Source of the DNA: an uncultured Eubacteriales bacterium
GTDB taxonomy: Bacteria > Bacillota > Clostridia > Oscillospirales > Acutalibacteraceae
Reading direction: 5' to 3'
NCBI GenBank assembly: GCA_934476085.1
Contig: CAKSNE010000004.1
Span: 1 to 64,000 of the forward strand
Length of the DNA stretch: 64,000 nt
Shown here piece by piece: positions 43,278 through 52,881 of the stretch (position 1 is the first letter of the stretch; each line of letters opens with the position of its first letter). The translations under genes were made by a program, and so were the position numbers. A model generated the notes under the pieces. It had not been told where the DNA came from. It worked only from the letters and a program-made list of their open reading frames with translations, and did no database searches.

Positions 43278-45158
43278 CTACTCTTCTGTTTTTTCTTCAG
43301 CAGAATTTTCTTCTTCAATTTTAAAAGAAGTGTCGCTTTCCATAATTGCTTTAAATTCTTCGGCATCAATCTTTTCTTTTTCAACCAAAACCTTAGCAAC
43401 TGCATGAAGTTTATCAATATGAGTATTAAGAATTTCTTCACCGCGTTTATAAGCTTCGTCAATAATCTTTTTAATTTCAATATCAATTTTTGAAGCAACG
43501 GTTTGAGAAACATTATCAATATGACCGTAATCACGACCGAGAAAAACTTCATCATTTGAACTGCCATATAAAATAGGTCCAAGCTCATCGCTCATACCAT
43601 ACTTAACAACCATATCTTTAGCAATCTTTGTTGCACGCTCAATATCATTTGACGCACCTGTTGTAAAGTCATTTTTGTTATGAATAATCTCAGCAATTCT
43701 ACCGCCGAGCAACATAACAATTTCTTCTTTCATCTCTTGTTTATACTTAGAGAATTGGTCTTTAGAAGGCAATGAAATTGTCATACCAAGTGCTCTGCCA
43801 CGAGGAACAATTGTAATATGGTGAACCTGATCTTGAGTAGGAAGATAGTAACCTGTAATTGCATGACCGGCTTCATGATAAGCAGTATTAAGCTTTTCTT
43901 TAGTAGTCATTACCCAGCTTTTCTTTTCAGTGCCGGCAATAACTTTAATAGTAGCCTCTTCAATAAACTCTTCTGTAATAGCTTTTTTATCTTTTCTTGC
44001 AGCTAAAAGTGCAGCTTCATTCAAAAGATTTTCAAGATCAGCGCCTGTAAAGCCTGCGGTAGCTTGTGCAATTGTTTTCAAATCAACATCAGGACCGAGC
44101 GGCTTACCGCGAGAATGAACCTTAAGAATTTCTTCTCTGCCTTTAACATCAGGATAATTTACAGTAACCTGTCTGTCAAAACGACCCGGACGCAATAAAG
44201 CTTTATCAAGAATATCAGGACGGTTAGTAGCCGCAATGATAATAACGCCTTCGTTAGCACCGAAACCATCCATCTCAACAAGTAACTGGTTCAAGGTTTG
44301 TTCACGCTCATCATGACCGCCGCCTAGACCGGCACCACGCTGACGACCAACCGCATCAATCTCATCAATGAAAACGATAGCAGGTTGATTTTTCTTTGCG
44401 GTTTCAAACAAATCTCTAACTCTTGATGCACCGACACCAACAAACATTTCTACAAAGTCAGAACCTGAAATTGAATAGAAAGGAACTCCTGCTTCGCCTG
44501 CAACAGCTTTAGCGAGCAAGGTTTTACCTGTACCCGGAGGGCCGACAAGCAAAACGCCTTTAGGAATATGAGCACCAAGCTCATTAAACTTTTTAGGATC
44601 TTTCAAGAAATCAACAATTTCTTTTAATTCTTCTTTTTCTTCATCGGCACCCGCTACATCGGTAAACATAGTCTTCTTTTTCTCATCGGCTGAGTTTTTA
44701 AACTTAGCTTTGCCGAAAGACATAGTCTTATCTGCGCCCATTCCGCCCATTCTCTTGGACATAAATACCCAAAAGCCAACAAAAAGAAGAACAAGCAACA
44801 ATGTAGGAAGCATATTAAGAAGCCAATTAGCTTCTCCGCCGGCTTCAATATCATATTCGATATTAATATTGTTATTATCTTTAATTTTGTTAAAATCATT
44901 AATAAAAAGTTCAGAGCTTGGAACCTTATAAGTTTGTTTAATCTTATTTCCACGCTGAACAAATTCAACATTTCTGCTTGATATATTCATTGAAAATGAA
45001 GAAACCTGATTAGATTTAATCATATCCAAAAATTCAGAATATTTAAGTTCAGTGCTTGTTAAATTTTTACCCCACATTGAAACCAGCATTACTACAACAA
45101 GTAATGGTATTGCAACATAAAGCAATATATTTTTCAAATTCTTATTAATAATAATCAA
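43278..45158 (-). CDS. ftsH: ATP-dependent zinc metalloprotease FtsH
   Basis: Membrane-anchored AAA protease that degrades unassembled membrane proteins and regulators. The 626 residues have two membrane segments (about 8-26 and 108-130), the AAA module with Walker A '[13 protein letters not shown]' and second region '[18 protein letters not shown]', and the protease His-Glu pair in '[12 protein letters not shown]'. The acidic tail ([12 protein letters not shown]) is typical. Its start overlaps the tilS stop by 14 bases, matching the tilS-ftsH neighbourhood of many Firmicutes, though hpt is absent. Confidence 0.98.
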   Translation of the reverse strand: MIIINKNLKNILLYVAIPLLVVVMLVSMWGKNLTSTELKYSEFLDMIKSNQVSSFSMNISSRNVEFVQRGNKIKQTYKVPSSELFINDFNKIKDNNNINIEYDIEAGGEANWLLNMLPTLLLVLLFVGFWVFMSKRMGGMGADKTMSFGKAKFKNSADEKKKTMFTDVAGADEEKEELKEIVDFLKDPKKFNELGAHIPKGVLLVGPPGTGKTLLAKAVAGEAGVPFYSISGSDFVEMFVGVGASRVRDLFETAKKNQPAIVFIDEIDAVGRQRGAGLGGGHDEREQTLNQLLVEMDGFGANEGVIIIAATNRPDILDKALLRPGRFDRQVTVNYPDVKGREEILKVHSRGKPLGPDVDLKTIAQATAGFTGADLENLLNEAALLAARKDKKAITEEFIEEATIKVIAGTEKKSWVMTTKEKLNTAYHEAGHAITGYYLPTQDQVHHITIVPRGRALGMTISLPSKDQFSKYKQEMKEEIVMLLGGRIAEIIHNKNDFTTGASNDIERATKIAKDMVVKYGMSDELGPILYGSSNDEVFLGRDYGHIDNVSQTVASKIDIEIKKIIDEAYKRGEEILNTHIDKLHAVAKVLVEKEKIDAEEFKAIMESDTSFKIEEENSAEEKTEE

Positions 45159-46476
45159 CCTCCCTTGTTATTAATAAAACTTTTTTTGTATCTTTAGTAA
45201 TGCAAAATTCGCCTGAAACCCCAATATTTTCAGCCCAAATAACCTTGCCGTTACAATCTAACACGCATAATTTATTACGAACATCTAAAGGAATTTTTTT
45301 CTCATTATAGATTTTTTTAATTTCTTTAGTGACTTTTTGATTTTTAAGTCTGATTTTATCGCCCGCTCTGCGATTACGCAATATTAAACTATCACAAATT
45401 TTATCATAATCTATTGCACTATTTAAAAACAAATTGTAAACATTTTTAGTATTTTTATATTCATCAATGCTTATAACTTTTGAAACATAATTGTTATACG
45501 GTGTTTTTGTTTTTAATTCAAACTTTACTTCAAAATCATTTGATAAAAATTCATCATTTTTTTTGATTTTAATATTATTCTTTTCAGCAACAAACAAATA
45601 GCCTTTAGGCAACTGACATTTTCCATAGTTTTTAATAACATCAACACATTTCTCAATATGAGAAAAATCAAGCGAAACACAAAGTTTTTGCTTTATCAAT
45701 GCCGATACATAGGCAAAAATCACGCTTTCATTTTCATTTTTCAAGCGTTCAACCGAAACATTGTCTTTTAACAGTTTTGCCGCCTTTTTATCAAAATAAT
45801 CACTTTGAATTTCAGCAATATTTTTCAGTCTTTTAACAGACTGCAAAAAAGCCGGATTAATTTCTTTTAAAACCGGAATAACATTATGACGAATTTTGTT
45901 TCTTGTATATTCATCGGTCAAATTAGTTGAATCGGTAACAAACCGCTGACTGATACCGGACAAATAATTCTCTATTTCTTCTCTTGAAACATTAATCAAA
46001 GGACGAATTATATTATCTCTTTTTGCAGGGATAGAACAAAGTCCGTTAACCGATGCACCACGGGTAATATTTAAAATCATTGTTTCAGCTACATCATCAA
46101 GATTGTGAGCAGTAGCAATTTTTCCATCCGTCACATTCTCATTAAAGCATTTGTATCTTAAAATTCTTGCAAATTCTTCAACGCCTGTTTTATTTTCTCT
46201 TGCTAATTTTTCAACATCAAACTCATAAACTTTAAGCGGTATTTCTAATCTATCGCAAAATTCTTTGCAAAAATTCATATCTCTGTCAGATTCTTCTCCA
46301 CGAAGCTTATGATTAATATGAACCGCTTTAAGCTTTAAATTATATTCTTTTTTTAGTTCATTTAAAACAAGTGTTAAACAAACAGAATCAGCACCGCCGG
46401 AAAGTCCAATGACGATGCTGTCACCATTTTTAATTAAATTATACTTATTTATAGTATCAATTACTTTTTTAATCAT
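45145..46476 (-). CDS. tilS: tRNA(Ile)-lysidine synthase
   Basis: Converts C34 of the tRNA-Ile CAU anticodon to lysidine so that it reads AUA. The 443 residues carry the PP-loop '[16 protein letters not shown]' (about 24-39), the linker with '[12 protein letters not shown]' and the C-terminal domain with '[19 protein letters not shown]'. It overlaps dnaB by four bases (ATGA) upstream and ftsH by 14 downstream. Confidence 0.96.
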   Translation of the reverse strand: MIKKVIDTINKYNLIKNGDSIVIGLSGGADSVCLTLVLNELKKEYNLKLKAVHINHKLRGEESDRDMNFCKEFCDRLEIPLKVYEFDVEKLARENKTGVEEFARILRYKCFNENVTDGKIATAHNLDDVAETMILNITRGASVNGLCSIPAKRDNIIRPLINVSREEIENYLSGISQRFVTDSTNLTDEYTRNKIRHNVIPVLKEINPAFLQSVKRLKNIAEIQSDYFDKKAAKLLKDNVSVERLKNENESVIFAYVSALIKQKLCVSLDFSHIEKCVDVIKNYGKCQLPKGYLFVAEKNNIKIKKNDEFLSNDFEVKFELKTKTPYNNYVSKVISIDEYKNTKNVYNLFLNSAIDYDKICDSLILRNRRAGDKIRLKNQKVTKEIKKIYNEKKIPLDVRNKLCVLDCNGKVIWAENIGVSGEFCITKDTKKVLLITREVDYY

Positions 46477-47852
46477 TGTTCTTCATGAGTATAATCAGGT
46501 GTAGTAAATCTGGTAAACTGCGGATCAAAGTTGAGTTTTGCAGTACCGACTTCACCATGACGGTTTTTAGCGACAATACATTCAGCCGCATTAGCATTAA
46601 TTTCTTCAGGATTATCACTTTGAGCCTGATAATAAATATCACGATAAATAAACATAACTATATCGGCATCTTGCTCAATAGAACCTGAATCACGAAGGTC
46701 TGAAAGCTGTGGCTTATGAGATTTATTGCCACGGGAATCAGTACCACGAGATAACTGACAACAAGCAATAATCGGAATATTAAGCTCTTTAGCCATAATT
46801 TTAAGGCTTCCTGTAATATCCTGCATTTGCAAAACACGATTATCTTTATATTTTGTTGATTGCATAAGACCTAAATAGTCGATAATAACCAATTCAGGTT
46901 TTGGATTAAGTCTACGCAAACGAGATTTAATTTCAGGAACAGTAAGGTTAGGTGTTTCATCAAGAAAAATGTTACACTCCGATAAGATACCGCTTGCCTG
47001 AGCTAATCTTGTCCATTCATTAGAATCAAGTTCGCCTGTTCTGAATTTAATCGAAGGAATAGCAGCTTCGGATGACAAAAATCTTTCAGCCAACTGTTCC
47101 CTTGTCATTTCAAGTGAGAAAAACGCAACGCATTTTTTTGCATTAACCGCAACGTTTCTTGCAAAGTTAAGAGCAAGCGAAGTTTTACCCATACCAGGAC
47201 GAGCACCGAGAATAATAAGGTCGGTTTTATGAAAACCTGTTGTAAATCTGTCAATAGCAGAAATACCGCTTGGAATACCTAAATATTCTTCTTTGTATTC
47301 TTCTTTAGTAATTTTATCAAGTCTGTCAAAAGTTTCGCCGGTAATAACCTTTTTAATATGAACAAGTCCCGTAATATCACGATTTTGTCTTATTTCATAA
47401 ATAGTTTGTTCGGCATTATCAAGCAAAATATCAGCGTCAACTTCAGGCTCGCTTGCATCAGAAATAATTTTTCTTCCCGCTAAAATAAGCGAACGAATAT
47501 AATGTTTATCTCTTATAATTTGTGCATAAGGAACAGCATTTGCACTTGTAGGCACAATTTGAGCCAACTGCAACAAATAAGATTTTCCGCCCGCATCATC
47601 AAATACCTTTTCTTTTTTTAACTCTTCTAAAATTGTAATAGAGTCAATTTCTTTTGACATAGCGTCCATCGCCCACATTGCGTTTGCGATAGCAATATGT
47701 TGAGGAAGATAAAAATGTTCCGGTTTAATATATTCAGAAACATCTGAAAGAACTTTTGGATCGATTAAAATTGCACCTAAAACAGCCTGTTCTGCTTCAA
47801 GCGAAAAAGGCAAAACTTGTGCTTCATTACTTAAAAGTTCTGTATTTTCCAT
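46473..47852 (-). CDS. dnaB: Replicative DNA helicase
   Basis: Hexameric helicase that unwinds DNA at the fork. The 459 residues have the N-terminal primase-contact domain 'LPFSLEAEQAVLGAILIDPK' and the RecA-like motor with Walker A 'GARPGMGKTSLALNFA' (about 209-224) and 'QLSRGTDSRGNKSHKPQLSD' later. It follows rplI by 40 bp. A phage or plasmid helicase is unlikely, given the rplI-dnaB order. Confidence 0.97.
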   Translation of the reverse strand: MENTELLSNEAQVLPFSLEAEQAVLGAILIDPKVLSDVSEYIKPEHFYLPQHIAIANAMWAMDAMSKEIDSITILEELKKEKVFDDAGGKSYLLQLAQIVPTSANAVPYAQIIRDKHYIRSLILAGRKIISDASEPEVDADILLDNAEQTIYEIRQNRDITGLVHIKKVITGETFDRLDKITKEEYKEEYLGIPSGISAIDRFTTGFHKTDLIILGARPGMGKTSLALNFARNVAVNAKKCVAFFSLEMTREQLAERFLSSEAAIPSIKFRTGELDSNEWTRLAQASGILSECNIFLDETPNLTVPEIKSRLRRLNPKPELVIIDYLGLMQSTKYKDNRVLQMQDITGSLKIMAKELNIPIIACCQLSRGTDSRGNKSHKPQLSDLRDSGSIEQDADIVMFIYRDIYYQAQSDNPEEINANAAECIVAKNRHGEVGTAKLNFDPQFTRFTTPDYTHEEQ

Positions 47853-47892
47853 TTATCCTTCACCTCTTTATTTTTCATTATAAACCTGTCAT

Positions 47893-48336
47893 TTATTTTA
47901 CAACAATTTCAACTGACATTTTAGCAACAACGCCCTGATAAAGTTTAACATCAAATGCGTATGTGCCTGCATTTTTCATATCAGGTGCAGTAATTTTCTT
48001 TTTATCAACTTTTATTGAAAATTCATTTTGAATTTTTTCAGCTAACTCTTTGCTTGTAACGGCACCGAAAAGCTTGCCCGATTCGCCGCCTTTAGCAGTA
48101 ACGGTAATTGTTTTACCCTCGATTTTTTTCTTATCATTTTCAGCAGCGGCTTTTTCTTCTGCTTTATGGTGAGCTGCAGCTTCATTTTTACTGTTCAACT
48201 CGCTCATAGCCTGATTTGTAGCCTCAATTGCAAGACCTTTTGGCAACAAAAAGTTTCTTGCATATCCTTCAGAAGCATTTTTAACCTCGCCTTTTTTACC
48301 CATACCTTTAACATCGGCAGTTAAAATAACTTTCAT
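47893..48336 (-). CDS. rplI: Ribosomal protein L9
   Basis: Elongated 50S protein that limits frameshifting. With the start at 48336 ([20 protein letters not shown]) and GGAGGT upstream, it has 147 residues, the usual length; the longer frame to 48393 only reads into gdpP. A long central helix rich in Glu and Lys joins the two globular domains. It is 19 bp after gdpP. Confidence 0.97.
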   Translation of the reverse strand: MKVILTADVKGMGKKGEVKNASEGYARNFLLPKGLAIEATNQAMSELNSKNEAAAHHKAEEKAAAENDKKKIEGKTITVTAKGGESGKLFGAVTSKELAEKIQNEFSIKVDKKKITAPDMKNAGTYAFDVKLYQGVVAKMSVEIVVK

Positions 48337-48355
48337 TTTTAAATTACCTCCAAAT

Positions 48356-50323
48356 TTACTGTTTTTCTTTAGCCTTTTGAATTGCTTCTGCAATTATATT
48401 ACAACAATCGCTGAAGTTAAGGCAATCTACTTGTGCCGCAGCCATTGTTTGATGACCGCCGCCGCCTAATTGTTCCATAACTGTTTGAACATTTATTTTA
48501 CCAAGACTTCTCGCAGAGATATTAACTCTGCCTTTTTCCTGTTCAAGTGCAACGAAAGAAGCATCAACGCCTGTAATGGTTAAAAGTTCGTCGGCCGCTT
48601 GTGCCGCTGCAACTCTTGCATAACTGTTTTTATCTGTGCAATAAGCTATTGCATAGTTTTTAACGGTTTTAGCTGCTGAAACAAGTCTTGATTTAAGAGA
48701 ATATGTTTCAATTGATTCTGAGAAAAAGTTTTTAACCACAACAGGTTCTGCACCTTTTTCTCTTAAAAATGCCATTGCTTCATAGGTTCTAGGAGAAGTT
48801 TTTAATACAAAATTCTTTGTATCAAGCATAATTCCTGATAACAAGGCATTTGCTTGAGATTTATCAATCGCATCAGGTCCGAAATATCTTAATAATTCGG
48901 TAACCATTTCACAAGCTGAAGAGCTGGAAGGATCATGATAAAACAAAATAGAGTTATCAATAAAATCAACAGTTCTTCTATGGTGGTCGATTACCACAAC
49001 ATCTTTACATTTTTTATAAACTTCTTCCGACTCAACTGATGAACAACGGTGAGTATCAACAATGATAAGCAAGGTTTTATGTTTGATTTTACCGATTGCA
49101 TCATTAGGTGATAAAATAAAATCATCAGTCGGTTGAACACTTGCGGTATAGCGAAGTAGCGAGCCGGCAAGAGTATTTTTATAGTTACAAACGATGTTAG
49201 CATCTTTTTCAAGACGCTTAATAGCACAATAAAGACCGTAAGCCGCACCGTAAGCGTCCATATCCGAAAAGCTGTGTCCCATTATAAGAATGTTATCACT
49301 GCTTAAAATAAGTTTTTTAAGAGTTTGCGAAATAAGACGCATTCTAACTGCGGTATTAATAGGTTTTGATTCGGTAACACCGCCAAAAAACTCAAAGTTT
49401 TCTTTAAATTTAATAACCGCTTGGTCACCGCCACGACCGAGTGCCATATCAAGTGCATTATTAGCAAATTCGACGCATTGAGCTAAATTTTCTCCTTCAA
49501 CGCCTACGCCGATTGACAAAGTAGCCGAACCGCGTTCGCCAAAATCAAGTTTTCTGACTTTTGATAAAACTTCAAATTTATTTGAAGAAATTTCTTCAAA
49601 GCTTGATTTTTCAACAATCAAAAAATATTTACTGGATGAAATTTTTTGAATATAGCCTTTTGAGTTGCTGTCTATTTCTTCAATACATTGCTCTATTTTG
49701 CCCAAAATTTCATTCTTTTTACTTTCAGGAGTATTTTTAAGCAATAAATCAAGACCATCAATATGAATAAACATAACACAAGGTTTTGAATCTTCATATT
49801 TTTTCTTTAAAGATGAAAAAGCAGTATCATCATAGAAGAAATATATAGTTTGACCTTGATATTTATCAGAGCAATTAAGCAAGAAAACATTAAAATATCT
49901 GTCTTTATACTCAATTCTGGTATATTTGTCTTGTTCTAACTCGTCTTTTGCCTGTGAATCAAAAACAAAAGAAATATCATTTCCGAAAACATCAATGCCT
50001 TTTAAAACATTGCTTCTAAACATTTCATTATACCAAACAACTTCATTTGCAGCATTAGCAATCATCATTGCGATACCAAACTCGTTCATAGCAGTATCAT
50101 CAGCACCGCTTATATGCTTTGCGGTTGACAAAAAATAGCTATTAATATTTTTTCTCGCAACAATAACACAGCCAACCGCCAAAACACAAACGGCAAGCAT
50201 AATAAGAAGTTCAATATAAAAAAGCGTTGTGTCATACATTACAGCGACAACAGAAAAAGATACAACAAGCACTATTCCTGTAATAATACAAAGTATCTTT
50301 GTAAAATTAATCTGCTGTTTCAT
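48356..50323 (-). CDS. gdpP: Cyclic-di-AMP phosphodiesterase GdpP
   Basis: Membrane protein that hydrolyses c-di-AMP, a second messenger for osmotic balance and the cell wall. The 655 residues run: two membrane segments (about 10-55), a PAS-like domain (about 75-165), a degenerate GGDEF domain (about 175-300) without a GGDEF motif, the DHH core with '[16 protein letters not shown]', 'IVDTHR' and 'VIDHHRR', and the DHHA1 part ending '[12 protein letters not shown]'. The gdpP-rplI-dnaB order is conserved in Firmicutes. Confidence 0.97.
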   Translation of the reverse strand: MKQQINFTKILCIITGIVLVVSFSVVAVMYDTTLFYIELLIMLAVCVLAVGCVIVARKNINSYFLSTAKHISGADDTAMNEFGIAMMIANAANEVVWYNEMFRSNVLKGIDVFGNDISFVFDSQAKDELEQDKYTRIEYKDRYFNVFLLNCSDKYQGQTIYFFYDDTAFSSLKKKYEDSKPCVMFIHIDGLDLLLKNTPESKKNEILGKIEQCIEEIDSNSKGYIQKISSSKYFLIVEKSSFEEISSNKFEVLSKVRKLDFGERGSATLSIGVGVEGENLAQCVEFANNALDMALGRGGDQAVIKFKENFEFFGGVTESKPINTAVRMRLISQTLKKLILSSDNILIMGHSFSDMDAYGAAYGLYCAIKRLEKDANIVCNYKNTLAGSLLRYTASVQPTDDFILSPNDAIGKIKHKTLLIIVDTHRCSSVESEEVYKKCKDVVVIDHHRRTVDFIDNSILFYHDPSSSSACEMVTELLRYFGPDAIDKSQANALLSGIMLDTKNFVLKTSPRTYEAMAFLREKGAEPVVVKNFFSESIETYSLKSRLVSAAKTVKNYAIAYCTDKNSYARVAAAQAADELLTITGVDASFVALEQEKGRVNISARSLGKINVQTVMEQLGGGGHQTMAAAQVDCLNFSDCCNIIAEAIQKAKEKQ

Positions 50324-50359
50324 TTTTAAAACTCTCCTTCCCCTTAAAGAAAGTAAAGG

Positions 50360-51991
50360 TTATTCCTCTATTGTAATATCCTCGCCCAAGCTTGAAATTA
50401 AATTATCAAGCGGGTCATTTTCTTGCACCTTAGGAGCAGTAGTACGATTATAAGGGCCTAATTTATAAGTAACATTTGTTACTTTAAATACTGCATTTCT
50501 GATTACATCATTAAAACGCTTGTTCTCTCTCATAGTTTCCGAAAAAGCAGAGTTTGGTGCATCAATAAGCAACAAGCTACCCTTAGTATAAGCCTTAGAA
50601 TTATTAAGAACACCGTAAAGCAAATGAGATTCTTTTTGCAAAATCTCCATAACTTCAGGCCATTTATTAAATCTAACAACTTCGCTTGAAATTTCAGCTT
50701 TATGAGATTTTATTTCATTTGGTTTATTATCTTTAACATCGCTATTTTGCAATGTATTATCAGTCTCAAGCGTAGTTTCTTCTAAAAATCCGTTATCATC
50801 ATTTTGTTCACTTTCAACCGCTGACGGCTGTCTTTGAACAAAAGCACCGGAAGCAATTTTATCTTCTAAATCGGAAATTCTTTTTAAAATAGCCTCGCTT
50901 GAACTGTCAAGCTCATTAGTACAAAGCCTGATAAGTGCGGTTTCAGCAACAATACGCTTATTTTGACCGCCTTTCATTTTGTCAAGAGCATCCGAAAGCT
51001 TGCTCGAACAATAAAGAATACTTTCAAATCGTATTTTTTTAGATTGCTCTTCAATTCTGTTTATATCTTCATTTGTGCCTGTAATAAGTCTTTTAAAATC
51101 TTTTGAAGTTTTAGCAACCAATAAGTCACGGTAATGAGCGATAAGCTCAGTAAAAAGTCGCTCTATATCACAAGATGACGCATAAAGCTCATCTAACAAT
51201 TCAATTGCTTTAGCTGCGTCTTTGTTTTCAATAACATCAACTATTTTAAATAAATGCTCTTTGCCTATAAGCCCCGCACAATCAGCTACTAATTTTTCAG
51301 TAATATTTTTATCGGTACCTGAACAAAGATCTAATAAACTCAAAGCGTCACGCATACCGCCATCACAAAGCTTTGCGATAAGCGTTGCTGCATTATCTTC
51401 AATAGTTATATCTTCTTTTTCGCAAATATATTTAATTCTTGCAGTAATTACTTCAACTGAAATTCTGTTAAAATCATATCTTTGGCAACGGGATAAAATT
51501 GTAGGCGGAATAGCCCAAACTTCAGTAGTTGCAAGAATGAAAATCGCATGAGCAGGTGGCTCTTCAAGAGTTTTAAGAAGTGCATTAAAAGCTTCTTTTG
51601 TCAGCATATGAACTTCGTCGATAATATAAACTCTAAACTTTGCTCTTGACGGAGTATACTCAATTTGTTCTCTGAGATTTCTGATATCGTCAACACCACG
51701 GTTTGAAGCAGCGTCTATTTCAACAACATCTAAAATCTCACCATTATCAATGCCGACGCAGTTTTCACATTCGTTGCAAGGGTCGCCGTTTACAGGGTGT
51801 AAACAGTTTACCGCTTTTGAAAGGATTTTAGCGCTGGAAGTTTTACCCGTACCACGAGAGCCTGTAAAAAGGTAAGCATGAGTAAAACGGTTTTCGGCAA
51901 CCTGAGTTTTAAGCGTATTAGAAATATGATCCTGACCGCAAACATCACTAAAAGTTTGTGGACGATATTTTCGGTATAAAGCCTGATGCAT
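50360..51991 (-). CDS. dnaX: DNA polymerase III subunit gamma/tau
   Basis: Clamp-loader ATPase. The 543 residues start at the ATG at 51991 (MHQALYRKYRPQTFSDV), eight bases after AAGGGG; a TTG six codons earlier overlaps that site. Walker A is 'GSRGTGKTSSAKIL', the zinc module has 'CLHPVNGDPCNECENC' and the sensor motif is 'ILSRCQRYDF'. The tail after about residue 365 is low-complexity and then a small C-terminal domain. SRP RNA is just upstream, as scr-dnaX in Bacillus. A recR or ebfC gene, often next in order, is absent. Confidence 0.96.
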   Translation of the reverse strand: MHQALYRKYRPQTFSDVCGQDHISNTLKTQVAENRFTHAYLFTGSRGTGKTSSAKILSKAVNCLHPVNGDPCNECENCVGIDNGEILDVVEIDAASNRGVDDIRNLREQIEYTPSRAKFRVYIIDEVHMLTKEAFNALLKTLEEPPAHAIFILATTEVWAIPPTILSRCQRYDFNRISVEVITARIKYICEKEDITIEDNAATLIAKLCDGGMRDALSLLDLCSGTDKNITEKLVADCAGLIGKEHLFKIVDVIENKDAAKAIELLDELYASSCDIERLFTELIAHYRDLLVAKTSKDFKRLITGTNEDINRIEEQSKKIRFESILYCSSKLSDALDKMKGGQNKRIVAETALIRLCTNELDSSSEAILKRISDLEDKIASGAFVQRQPSAVESEQNDDNGFLEETTLETDNTLQNSDVKDNKPNEIKSHKAEISSEVVRFNKWPEVMEILQKESHLLYGVLNNSKAYTKGSLLLIDAPNSAFSETMRENKRFNDVIRNAVFKVTNVTYKLGPYNRTTAPKVQENDPLDNLISSLGEDITIEE

Positions 51992-52014
51992 TACCTTTTC
52001 CCCTTTCAATGAAT

Positions 52015-52166
52015 AAAAGCCTATGTATTTAAGTCTGCGGACACCAGATTAATCTGCGGCACACGGGCACATTCGTTTAATGCTGCTCGGTTCCCCGCCT
52101 GACATGGTTCACGAGGGTCCGTCGCACAGGACCCGATATCCGCATACTTAAGCACACAGGCTTTAA
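52015..52166 (-). ncRNA. ffs: Signal recognition particle RNA (long Gram-positive type)
   Basis: On the minus strand the apical domain is clear: GTGAACCATGTCAGG, then GGGGAACCGAGCAGCAT, the Ffh-binding symmetric and asymmetric loops. The ends AAAGCCTGTGTGCTTAAGT and ACTTAAATACATAGGCTTT pair as a long closing helix. About 150 bases in all suggests a form longer than E. coli 4.5S RNA, though not as long as the Bacillus form. It has its own promoter and lies about 25 bases before the dnaX start. The ends are approximate. Confidence 0.93.
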
Positions 52167-52184
52167 GCATAATTCGTAATAGTT

Positions 52185-52213
52185 ATTATACTACATATTA
52201 ATTAATTTTTCAA
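52185..52213 (-). promoter_or_regulatory. Promoter of SRP RNA and dnaX
   Basis: Minus strand -35 TTGAAA (52208-52213), 17-base spacer and perfect -10 TATAAT (52185-52190), ending 18 bases before the RNA. A perfect 16-bp palindrome, ATTTCATGCATGAAAT (52221-52236), lies eight bases upstream of the -35. Confidence 0.82.
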
Positions 52214-52251
52214 GTATAAAATTTCATGCATGAAATATTATAAAAACTGAC

Positions 52252-52282
52252 AAAAACGGACGGTAAATACCGCCCGTTTTTT
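52252..52282 (-). terminator. Terminator of the cysE-cysS operon
   Basis: Hairpin AAAACGGGCGGT / ACCGTCCGTTTT (one mismatch) with a U-tract on the minus strand, just beyond the duplicated cysS tail at 52289-52314. Confidence 0.8.
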
Positions 52283-52288
52283 CATAGT

Positions 52289-52314
52289 TTAAATCTTTTT
52301 CCAAACAACGCCTT
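52289..52314 (-). repeat. Duplicated 3' end of cysS (outer copy)
   Basis: A 26-bp segment identical to 52882-52907, which holds the last codons and stop of cysS. Here it still encodes '(G)VVWKKI' plus the TAA in the same frame, but lacks the gene before it. It precedes the operon terminator, where cysS probably once ended. Confidence 0.85.
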
Positions 52315-52383
52315 TAAGAATGTGACAATATCACTCTGACAATCAATTGAGTTGAATATTAACACATTATTCTTGCATTGAAA

Positions 52384-52848
52384 TTATTCTATAATATCAC
52401 CGGTTTTCGGAGATGAAGCATTTTGCGAATTTTCTGCATTTTCTTTTTCACAAATTTCAAAAACTATTGGTTTAACAAAAATCAATTTGTATACCCCTGC
52501 TGAAAGATTATTCTCATAATAATCTTTCCACAAAATCTCTACATTACAGCTTTCTTGAGATTTTAAAGTATAAAGCGTTTTTGGAAATTTTGCTTCCTGT
52601 TTAAACGGAACTGTTTTCCAACCATTGCTTGTTTTCTTTTTTAAACTAATAGAAAAATCAAAGTTGTTGACTTTTGAAGAAGAATTTGTGAATTTAATAT
52701 TTATACCTTTTTCAGATACAGATACTATTTTGGTTGAAATATGATTTTTATCTGAATTATCTAATGCTTTAACAACCAATATTGAATTACAGAAAATAAA
52801 GATTAAAGAAATCATTGCTATTATTTTAATCATCTTTTTCATCTTCAT
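52384..52848 (-). CDS. Small secreted protein with Ig-like fold and PKTGD tail
   Basis: A 154-residue protein of unknown function. A signal peptide (about 1-28, 'MIKIIAMISLIFIFC' core) is followed by a beta-rich domain ('ISLKKKTSNGWKTVPF', 'AGVYKLIFVKP') that looks like a bacterial Ig-like domain. It ends '(S)SPKTGDIIE' then stop. SPKTGD resembles sortase signals of Clostridia (NPKTG), but no membrane segment or charged tail follows, so anchoring is doubtful. It lies inside a duplicated-end insert downstream of cysS, after AAAGGA. Either of two ATGs, at 52848 or 52842, could start it. Confidence 0.75.
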   Translation of the reverse strand: MKMKKMIKIIAMISLIFIFCNSILVVKALDNSDKNHISTKIVSVSEKGINIKFTNSSSKVNNFDFSISLKKKTSNGWKTVPFKQEAKFPKTLYTLKSQESCNVEILWKDYYENNLSAGVYKLIFVKPIVFEICEKENAENSQNASSPKTGDIIE

Positions 52849-52881
52849 CTTATCCTTTCAATAAAATTGGTTTAAGGATTA

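Noticed and set aside
48337..48393. A longer L9 start
   Set aside because: It overlaps the gdpP end and L9 proteins start MKVIL; GGAGGT precedes the inner ATG.
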